Shown: one piece after another, positions 47,701 to 57,330 of the stretch | How positions within the stretch are numbered: position 1 is the stretch's first letter | How the letters are laid out: every line of letters begins with the position of its first letter | Assembly (NCBI GenBank): GCA_963921425.1 | Contig: OY992832.1 | Location: 30,345,489 to 30,409,488, forward strand | Direction: 5' to 3' | DNA length: 64,000 bases | From: Dryas octopetala | Lineage: Eukaryota > Streptophyta > Magnoliopsida > Rosales > Rosaceae | Made by a program: the position numbers and the translations under genes | The notes under the pieces: generated by a model | Database searches by the model: none | Seen by the model: the letters and a program-made list of their open reading frames with translations, nothing else | Told to the model about the DNA's origin: nothing

Positions 47701-47818
47701 CCTCACCTAAGCCTCCTTGCTGAAAACTCAATTAAAAGATGTAGGCCGGCTCCTCTATTTTACCCATTCTCTTTTCCGATCATTTTGCCATGGTAAATGT
47801 TAATTTATGGCCCAAATA
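44779..47818 (-). mobile_element. 5' LTR of the Tat-type element (3,040 bp)
   Basis: Homologous along its length, in reverse orientation, to 51039-54219. Its inner end is TGTTCACTCG at 44779. Its outer end reads TATTTGGGCC (minus strand, 47818), where the inverted copy has TGTTTGGGCC. It contains GGCC-stem hairpins (45870-46330), a four-fold GAGGCTGGACAAAA repeat (46640-46740) and TA microsatellites (46890-47070). No gene: frames such as 46486-46707 are in the repeats. Confidence 0.88.
45995..46250. repeat. Series of GGCC-stem hairpins in the LTR
   Basis: CGGCCT-CAAACT-AGGCCG at 45995-46012, CTGGCCT-CTCAAT-AGGCCAG near 46107, and GGCCT-CCTCT-AGGCC near 46237. Stems are conserved and loops vary. 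The inverted copy keeps them near 52432, 52553 and 52664. Confidence 0.6.
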
Positions 47819-49275
47819 GTTGGCCTCCACTCTTAAAAATAGCAACTTCATTTTCAAAACCCAAAACAGATTACCAAATGTACATGGATCTACTATTTTA
47901 ACTAAATTATAAACAAAAAGCAAAATTGATTCACCAAATCCAAATGTCAAAAGCCAACCTAGCCAATCTATAATTATGAAACTATATTAATTATATATAT
48001 AAATAAATTATATACTTAGTCTTTCTCTATATAGGACACCAGTTCTTTTAATTAAAGAACATACGCATATATTTTATGATTTTATTTTTCACCTTTTGAT
48101 CTTCGTTCGTTGGTTTTAACTTTCATGGTTTTGAGCTCCTATTTTTTTGTTTGAATTTAGATTTTAACTCTCGAGTTTTGACCTTAACATTTAATCTTGA
48201 AAAATGATTCTATGACACCCTAAAAAATTTTCTGGAATTATTTTAGAGTTATTTGAATTTTTGGATGATTTATATAATAATCTATAATTTTTGGTGAATT
48301 ATTAGAAATTATTCCCTCGTGTTTTCGAGGTCAAATGGTCAAAGTGAAACCAAAGTTACAAAATGTACAATGACATGACTTGAAACATAAATGATATTCT
48401 CATTTCTTTTATTTTTGGCCTTAAAGTACAAATGTACAATGACATGACTTGAAACATTAATGATATTCCCATTTCTTTTATTTTTGTTCTATGTCAAGTG
48501 GAAACCCTAGACAGCAACTGCTAGAACTAATTATTTGGAGGTGCAAGGCTAGGTGAAGAGGGAGAGGACAGCTTGCTTCATGACCTAAGGTGGAACAGTA
48601 GAGCTATCATCTGCTGGAAGAGCTTAACTGTTAGCCAGACAGTCTATATTATTTGATAATAGTTACATAACCAAATGATTTTGGATATGATTGATCTTTT
48701 ACTAATATGATCTTTAAATGATGATATAAAAAATGAATGGTTTGAATAATCAATCTATTAAAAAATAAGAATATTAAGAGAGAAGGTAGATTGGGAAATG
48801 TAACTAGCATTTCTCTACATGATAGTTATATCATAATAAGAATCGAACTTTATACTTGGCCTTTATAAGATAAAGGAAGATAATAGCCCCAACAGTTTCT
48901 CCCACAGTTTAAATAAGAATAATTAATGTTCAAAATCTCAAATTTTTATACTAGGTTTGAATCCCATATAATAATGTGTTTTAACTTTCGATCTTATACT
49001 TTAAAACTTTACACAAGCACCTCGTGATTTTTTTCAACTATTGCAAAATTGTATATTGATATTGTTAATGCTCATGGTTAATTTTAGTAGCTAGAAATTC
49101 TTTTTGATACTGACATCAGCCAATTTTTGCCGAAATGCTAAGACAAGTTTTAATTTACAACTTTAAAATTTAGATGATGTGTGTATAAATTTCAATTTAA
49201 AGTAAAACTACGTTACCTTATATGTTCATAGAAAATAACTTATATGTCCCCTGTGATAGGGACATGTGGTATCAC

Positions 49276-49310
<35 letters not shown>

Positions 49311-51038
49311 TCTGGTGGTATTCCAGAGATAGGTAAGTTCTTCTCGTACTCATATGGTGTTTCTGTGATTAGCTCTTTAAACAAATCCTAATCAATATTT
49401 TAACCAAATAAACAAAAAAGAACACAATGATATGAACAAAATGAAACAAAAGTCTCAAATAGAGGAGATATGTAGATACCTGGAAAGGGTGCGCAGGTAG
49501 TTGCCATCCATGTTTCCTCATTTTAATTGGTTGATGGGTAGGGGTTGGGTTTGGTTGGTTTTGGGCCCAACCCGTGCACCCAACTGAAAAAGGTTTGCAT
49601 TTCTGAAAGTTGAGACTGACCGTGTGTGGGCTTTTATCGAAATAACCCAACCCATTTCTAATCAGATTGGGTTGTCGGGTTATTCGATTTTGTGCAAAAC
49701 ACAATTCACTTTTTTGTTTCTGTCTGACCCCAAGTTTAGTTCTCTTGAAGTTTATTCCGAGCTCAACACCAATTTAATTTCACTTCTTAAGAGTTCTAAC
49801 CCAAATGGACATTTTTCTCAATATGAGCCCCAATTCATCTGGTGTTGGTTATCCTGCAAAAGAAAACAAAAAAAATATATGTATTGACAATTAACAAAAA
49901 TAAGTTTAGCATAACCGTTTAAAATACTAAAAATTTGAAAATCTAATCAAAGGTTATGTCAAATTGTCAACTAAAGATTTTTGTCTTTTTGTCTTTTTAT
50001 CTTTTAGAGTTTTATAATCTAATTCTTGTATGATATTTAAATCCCACTTATGCACTACTCAACATAATCATACGAATGTTGTTCAAGTACTTCTTGAGAG
50101 TTAAATTTCTCAAACGCGAATTATTTATATAAATTACATAAATATAGAATTACATTTCTATAGATGACAATGAGCAGCATAAACACCAAACTCTAGAAAG
50201 AAATATGACATTAACAAAAAAACAAAAATCAAGCGTAAAAGTCAACCCATTAAACTCAAACGCCTACCTATCATAGTTAAAGAGATATAGTTCTTAACCT
50301 CCAAAAAGAATTGCACCCAAATTTCAAAATAGATTAAGATATATAACTTTGAATAAAAATCAACCAATAACATAAGCATAAAACTCAACAAATTAAACTC
50401 TTGAAGAAGATAAGATTAACATACATAGTTAAACATACTAAAATTAATGGTTTCTTTTGGTGGTGATATGATTTGCTAAACATATATTCAAGACGTATAG
50501 CTTGAAATATATATAACAATATATCAACAAAAAACAAATCAGTCCTAAAAAATCACAGGAGGTTTCGACATCAGGTCCTATATATAGGACTTGCTCCATA
50601 CAGAACTTTTTGCTCATATTGATAGTCCAACAAAGCTACAGATAATTAAATCATCCGGTTAACAAAGCAAGTTACACATAATTTAATTAACCAATTAACA
50701 AAGCATAAAATTCAACCAAGAAACTAGCTTCAGTCTAAAGATTATAGTAACCAAATTAACTGGTGAAAAACACATAGAATTTAACATAGAAAATCATCTA
50801 TCCTCCTTCACAAAACACCAAAAAGAAATAATTTAATAGACATGCAAAGCCACCGAGAGGTTGAAAGTACAGTTAGATTAGAAAAAACAAAAAAAACAAA
50901 ACCCCAGAAAAACATAAAACATAATTTGTTAGAGCAAAAGAACATAGAGCTAAACATATATAAAAAACGAACCCATGAGCCTTGTGATATAGATCTCAGA
51001 GGGTAGAGAGAGAGAGAAGAGAAAATCTATTAAGTAGG
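47819..51038. other. Spacer between the inverted LTRs; no gene
   Basis: AT-rich. It contains a Tekay-like LTR fragment from about 48194 (TGACACCCTAAAAAATTTTC) and a 69-bp tandem duplication at 48361-48498 (ATGTACAATGACATGACTTG in both). A GA microsatellite lies at 49280-49309. I see no exon; frames such as 49369-49704 and 49624-49887 have no domain. Confidence 0.55.
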
Positions 51039-54000
51039 TGTTTGGGCCATAAATTGGCTTTTACCATGGCAAGATGATCGGAAAAGAGAATGGGTAAAAT
51101 AGAGAAGCCGTCCTACATCTTTTAATTGAGTTTTCAGCAAGAAGGCTTAGGTGAGGAATAAAATCAAACATTTGGCGTGCGTTGTTTTCTTTGAACTAAG
51201 AGAGCTCAAAGGGGCTGTTATGGGGTCCCAAAATCACAAGTTGCAAAAGAGAAAATATGTTACTAGCATGGTTGTGCTGCTAGGGGGATATGAGCAAAAA
51301 TGACTAAAGCATGGGCTGCTGCATAAAGAACATGTAGGTGGTTGGTTTGCTTGCCATAAGTGGGATAATATGATGAGTTTTTATGGCTGAATTTGTCTCA
51401 ATATATCCAAGGCCAACAAATGATATATATATATATCTGGTTAATCAAGTGGCTTTAGTGGAAAGATGGGCTTTGTTGTTGATTTGATATAGAGAAATCA
51501 TTGAAAAGAAGGGCTGCAGTAATACTTCATGAAATTAAGGAGAGAGGGAGAAATAGTTGACTTGATAAGTGCCAAAGCCAATTGGATTTTGGCTACCCGT
51601 GTGTGTGGAGTGCATATATGTATATGTGTGTGTGTGTACGTATAGTACAAAAGAAGATTGCCGGTAAGTGGCATTAATCACATTGAATATATATATATAC
51701 ATGCAATTGAAAAGGATGGCCAATAAGTGGCTTGGCCTTTTATGTTCATGCACTAATATATATTATACATATATATATTTTATTATACATATGTATGGTT
51801 AGATATTTAGCTTAAAAGTATATGTATATATATTGTGCCTAGTCAAATGCATATTTTTAAAGACCAAAAAGTGGTTTTATTTTTAAGTGGGCCCAGACTA
51901 TTTTGAAAAAAAGAAACATGGAAGTTGACCATCCAAAGTCTATAAATATTTTGTCCAACCTCCTTCCTATTTTGTCCAGCCTCCTTCTTCCTTTTTTGTC
52001 CAGCCTCTCTCCTCTCATTTTCTACTAAAATTCTTTCTAGGTTATCCAGGCTACTTCCACCCATAAAATATCCTATGATTGGCCTGAATTGCTTTTTTCT
52101 CATTATTTTCATCCGCCCAATTACTCTATCATTTTTCACACCCAGATACCTTCTACATAGCCCGGGCAACTTTCTTTCCCTATTTTTTATGTTTTGATCG
52201 TCCAAACTTTTTTCATGATTATTTCGTCCAAATATCAATTAATGTTGATCACCCAACCTTGTGAGCATGATGAAAGTGATCAATTAAAATCTATCAAAGC
52301 TACCCCGCCCTTGGTTCTAGAAGTGTTGTCCGCCCACTACATGAGGCCAGGAGAAATAGCTTATATGAGGCTGGGAGAAAATGCCTACAAGAAACTAGGC
52401 GAAAATATTTTGTGAAGTGGCTATAAAGGCCTATTGGAGGCCGAATTTTGACGAGGGATCATGAAAGTGGCTCGACTTGAGTGAATGAAAGGCCAAAATA
52501 TTTTATTGAGTGGCCCAATCCATTATGTTGTATGAAATAAAAGAGTGATTCCGGCCTATTTAAAGGCCGGGTCATCTCTTTCTCATGCTTTTATAGAATG
52601 AGTTGGTCCAACTAAATGCAATTTGCTAGGCCATGTATAATTTCAAGCAGAGAGAAATTATTCCGGCCTAGTTTGAGGCCGGGTTACGTATTTAAAATAA
52701 CGAAATCGGCCCGATCGAAGATAAAAATGGGCTGGGCAGTTTTATTATTGGGTATAAAAATAGAAGAGGTGATTCCATCCTTGTTTTAAGGTTGGGTCGT
52801 TTCATTTTATTTTAATTTTTTTAATTAAGATTGGGTCTCAATATTTGGGCCGAATTTTTTATTAAGCTTAAAGCCTTAAAGAGTTTGATCAAGCCCAAAA
52901 GCTTCTTGATGAAATTTCTTAGCCAATAATGGCTCTGCCCAAGTTACATAAGGATTTCTCATCCACCAAGAAGTTCAACTTAAGCTAGAATTCCGTCCAA
53001 GTAAAGAGTTCAAATTTGGAAAGGATTCCGATCGACCATTAATGCTCAAGATCATGTGATTATCAAGGAAGAATCTGATCGAATCCTAAATTCAGGAGAG
53101 TTCAAATCCCATCCATACAAAGAGTCTAGGGGGAATTCAGGGCCAAGTAATGGCCAATTGCTATCCTAACCCTTATATATAGACACATTCAGAAGAGAAA
53201 AAAGGACATTCAACACACAGCAATCAACTCACAAATTTCTCAAGCTCTCAAGAATCTCTCAAAGTTATTTTGTTTTCGATTTTACTTAGTTGCTACCGTT
53301 CAAGGTGCTTTTAGGTTTTCAATACCTCTAGTTCACTAGGTTTGTAGCTCTGCCATCATCCTTCCCAAAGGCTTGTGGTATCGATTTATTTTTGTTCTTT
53401 ACTTTTCATGCAACTTTGTTTGTCTTGATTTCAACTTTAATGCAATTTTTCTTTCATTTGCCCTCAATTTAATACCTGTTATTTTCATTGTTTCTTTGAA
53501 TCTTAAAGTTAACTATGGTTGGTCAAGATCGTATTGAGTTTCATTATATTTTTGTTATCCATAGTTTCTTTGTTTTGCTTGGGCACTTGCACCATTTTGT
53601 GCACGAGTTCGATCACGTAATTCTAAGAAGGCCAACTAGTGGGTCGAATTCCGATTCCGACTAGGCCTTTAAGAGCCTTGTCCCCGAGGCTAGAAAAGAA
53701 CCTAGGCCAAGAGTTAGCTTGGCCGATCAATCTTTTGATAAGAATCAATTTAGGCGTAGTTACTCAACCCAATCACTATCACATTCCGATCGAGCCAAAA
53801 CTTGTTATTTTCATTGTTTATTTGAATCTTGAAGTTAACTTGGTTGGTCAAGATCGTATTGAATTTCATTATATTTTTGTTATCCATAGTTTCTTTGTTT
53901 TGCTTGGGCACTTGCACCATTTTGTGCACGAGTTCGATCACGTAATTCTAAGGAGGCCAACTAGTGGGTCGAATTTCGATTCATACTAGGTCTTTAAGAG

Positions 54001-54224
54001 CCTTGTCCCCGAGGCTAGAAAAGAACCTAGGCCAAGAGTGGTTCATAGCTTAGCTGATCAATCGCTTGATAAGAATCAATTTAGGCATAGTTACTCAACC
54101 CAATCACTATCACATTCTGATCGAGCCAAAACTTGGCTTAACGGTGGCACGCCCCGCACTTACACGAAAACGGACCAAAGTGTTGCTTTTGGCCAACCTT
54201 GGCTAAAAACGAGTGAACAGTAGG
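51034..54224 (+). mobile_element. Solo LTR of the Tat-type family (3,181 bp), TSD GTAGG
   Basis: Starts TGTTTGGGCC (51039) and ends CGAGTGAACA (54219). GTAGG flanks both ends (51034-51038 and 54220-54224). No internal region on either side. It is the reverse-oriented relative of the 5' LTR at 44779-47818, but its own TSD proves an independent insertion. It carries a private 326-bp tandem duplication. Confidence 0.92.
53477..54128. repeat. 326-bp tandem duplication inside the solo LTR
   Basis: Units begin at 53477 and 53803 (TGTTATTTTCATTGTTT in both) and run to about 54128. The other LTR copy at 44779-47818 has one unit. The two units differ at scattered bases, so the duplication is not very recent. 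Confidence 0.85.
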
Positions 54225-54310
54225 GAAACTCCTATTTAGAAAAGCAGAAAATTTTGCCTTACTCTTACAAGAACGCCAGAACGGGTGGAGGAAATCCCTT
54301 CTTTACTTCC

Positions 54311-54421
54311 CATATTTTCATTCAGTTTCTTTTAAGTATTGCCACTAGAACTTGTAATAAAGCAGCTCATCATCTTGCTTCTTTTGCTGATTTGTACTCT
54401 ATCATACTCCAGGATATATAG
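54311..54421 (+). pseudogene. RNase H-like (reverse-transcriptase-like domain) C-terminal fragment
   Basis: The frame reads IATRTCNKAAHHLASFADLY then SIILQDI and TAG. This resembles the end of the plant RNase H-like domain found in LINE-derived proteins (R-x-x-N-x-A-A-H-x-L-A). The upstream part of the domain is not recognisable, so it is a decayed fragment. Confidence 0.4.
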
Positions 54422-54911
54422 TTCTTTTGATCATTCATCAAAGCTAAATTCTTGTGTCAGCTACTCTATCCTGTGAAACTACTTGGTCAGCTACTCGATC
54501 ATTAAAGTCTTGTGTAGTAGGTAGTTTGAACCTAGTCGTGTACTATATGACTTTTGACTAAGCGAACCATGAAAAAACTTGTTCATCTTTATTAATGAAA
54601 TTGTTTAATGAAGCCACCCAGCAATATGCATGTAAGTTCTTGTAAATTTCCTTCTTAGTTTTTGGTCGGAAGATACTGTACTGAGATAATATAGATTACT
54701 AAAGGAGTGACGGCCGACCCAACGGAAGATAATAAGTGAAGCCTGTTGATGTCTAAAATTAGATCAATAAGATTAAAGGCGTAAATCACACAAACACAAA
54801 ACACTGAGATTTATCATGGTTCACGTAACTCAAAATCAAAATTCAAAAGTTATCGAGCTACATCCATACAAGGTGACCAAGACCTGGGCCGCCAATCCAC
54901 TATGACGATCA
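54422..54911. other. Intergenic; repeated 22-bp word and Copia-like stretch
   Basis: 54548-54569 repeats 34322-34343 exactly. 54770-54870 (CACAAACACAAAACACTGAG, GGTTCACGTAACTC) resembles sequence common in plant Copia LTR regions, but is too degraded to assign. No gene seen. Confidence 0.4.
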
Positions 54912-55480
54912 TGTTTATCACATTTTATAACATTTTATTTACCTCTAAATCATACATTTTAGTTTGCTCTTCTATTTTTAGTAATTTAAGTGCTATTTTA
55001 ATTATTTACTTAAATTATAAAGTTTTATTAATTCTTAGAGTTTGTTAGGTTTTAGTTATTTTTTAGATTAGATTTCACTTTATGAATTGTATGGGTTTTT
55101 ATAGTAATTAGTTTGTTTTAATTTGTGTAGGCTTTAAATTTGAAGCAGCAAAAAAATAAAAAAGAAAGAAGGGATAGAGAAGCCCAAGCCCAAATCTGGA
55201 AGAAGAAGAAGAGATAAAGCCTGGCCCACTTTGTTTGGAGGCTAAGAGTCACAGCCGGAGAGGAAGATTCTACATGCTCTCCTCCGCTCACTCTCTCTCC
55301 AGCTGTGTGACATGCGTCCCTAAGCCCAGCATTTCCTCCATTCTTTCTCACATGCGCAGACAGTTGTCACGCACCAAGCCTGGAGCCGAGCTCAAGCCAC
55401 CAACCTCTTTTTGTGCTAGCCCATTCCATGCGCGCCAGGTGTCCTACAACTAGACCAGCTGTCTCCAGCCCCTTTGTGAT

Positions 55481-55536
<56 letters not shown>

Positions 55537-55646
55537 GCTGCCTCAATCTTGTCTTTCTTCTCTTTTATCTCTTATTGTCCTTAATTTACCTTATGCAATT
55601 TATTTACTTTATGAAGTTCTAGTTAATATCTTTCTTTTATTCTATA

Positions 55647-56661
55647 GTATTTACTAGGGGTGGGCACGGGACCGGGGGGGGGGGGGGACGGGACTAACCT
55701 CATCCTGTTCCCATCTCATGCTTTGGGTTCGGGATCTGTACGGGACGGGGTGGGGTGGGCGTTTTAGAGCTTTGGTACCGTATCGTCCTGGACCAAACCA
55801 GTTCAGTACGGGTTCGGTACCAACCCAGTCCCAGACGAAAAGAAGAAAAATAGATGGCTGGGTGACTGGGCTGGGTCATGCACGGGCTAGAGGTGGTTGG
55901 GTGGCTCGAATTTGAGGTGACTAGGTGGCTGGGGTGGCTGGCCTGGTGCTGGTCGCGAGAGAGAGAGAGAGAGATGGAGGAAGTGAGAAGGAAGAGAGTG
56001 GCTGGGGTGGCTGGCCTGGTGCTGGTCGCTAGAAAGAGAGACGAAGGAAGGTGCAGTGGTGCGATGCAAGGGGGAGAGGGGCTGGTGCAGTGGTGCGATG
56101 CGAGAGGGAGAAAGGCTACTAGCCTGCCAGGCTGGAGCGAATGTGCTGGCGCAGGCCGCGGTGGTGCGATGTGAGGGGGAGCTAGGTTGGTGCGACGGCG
56201 ACAGCGACAGCTTATGCGATGTGATGCGAAGTTGGGACTCAGTCACTTAGGGAGAGTGTTGGTCGCTGCCGCTGGGAGAGGGTTGGGTTAAAGTGTTAAA
56301 CTCTGACGTTTGTTCAGAAATTGAGAATTTGGGATTAGACATTTACTCATTTAGGCCATTTGGGAGTCACGGGCCTCACAGGTGTGGGTTGGGTTTTTGG
56401 GTGAAAGTTAAAAAATGAATTGGGCTTAGTGTTATTTGGGCCCATTAAATAAAATAAATAAATTTTTAATTAAATTTTAATTAATCGGTACGGGACGGGA
56501 CCATCCCGGTATTGAACCTTTATGACCGATCTCATCCCGTTTGAATCGGTACGGTACGGGATTTGAAAACAGTAAAACGGAATGAGACCAAATGATACGG
56601 AATGGCACGAAACGGTATGGTTTCGATATTTTCGGTCTTAATGCCCACCCCTAGTATTTAC
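55647..56661. mobile_element. Non-autonomous hAT element (999 bp), TSD GTATTTAC
   Basis: Termini TAGGGGTGGGCA (55655) and TGCCCACCCCTA (to 56653) are perfect 12-bp inverted repeats. An 8-bp GTATTTAC flanks at 55647-55654 and 56654-56661. Subterminal regions are full of CGGGACGGG/CGGTACGG words, and a G-run lies near 55674. The interior has a twice-repeated GTGGCTGGGGTGGCTGGCCT block. No transposase: frames 55718-56250 are repeat-driven. Confidence 0.93.
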
Positions 56662-56886
56662 TTTATTTATCTTTTATTTTGGGAATAAATCTCATGGGAT
56701 TCTAAATCTCCTTACCAAGGTAGATGAGAACATTCCCCCATGAGATGACCCTTATTCCCTATTATTTAGGATTTTCTCTCATAGATCTTTAAGCTTATTA
56801 TAAAAAGTCTTATGTTTTCTTTAAGAGGAGCTCTTTTCACCACAAATGCTATGTATTTGTGGTAGCTAGGAGCAACCCTCTGCATT

Positions 56887-56941
56887 AGTTAATGCTTGGC
56901 TTTTTTTTTTTTTTTTTGCCAGGAGTTAATGCTTGGCTTTT
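56887..56941 (-). mobile_element. Micro-insertion e (19 bp) with 18-bp TSD
   Basis: AGTTAATGCTTGGCTTTT at 56887-56904 and 56924-56941. The 19 bp between read on the minus strand CCTGGCA and A's. It lies inside the Tat-type LTR, so it postdates that LTR. Confidence 0.65.
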
Positions 56942-57330
56942 AAATATCCATAACAAATACCTTTGATTCCATGTTGTCACTTAGACTTGGTTCACTTGGA
57001 GGGCTTAGGGTTTGTTCTTTCCTAAGCAAGACAAGATTTCTACCACAAAAATTATATTTTTTTGAGCTTCAAAGAGAAAATCCTTGGTAAAAGCATCAAA
57101 GTGATTTTTGGTACACTCCTTTTTGGAAAAGTATTAAATAGTAGTTAGGGTCATCAAGTGGGGGTTTGGATTGCAAAACCTTGGTCTTTTATTCCATTTT
57201 TTCAAACTCCAAAACCCTAAAAGTGCTAAATTCCTAGTTCTTCTCTATTTCCTTGGATCTATTTAGTTTTATAGTCTTTTGCATTTTTCCTTATTTTCTT
57301 TGCATTTATTTCCATGTATTATATTTGTCT

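Noticed and set aside
44779..54219. A single large DNA transposon with 3-kb inverted repeats
   Set aside because: The right arm has its own GTAGG duplication, and the left arm adjoins a primer site and gag, so these are LTRs of two insertions.
55718..56250. Several frames of 60-120 codons
   Set aside because: They follow the GAGA and GGCTGG repeats of the hAT element and have no domain.
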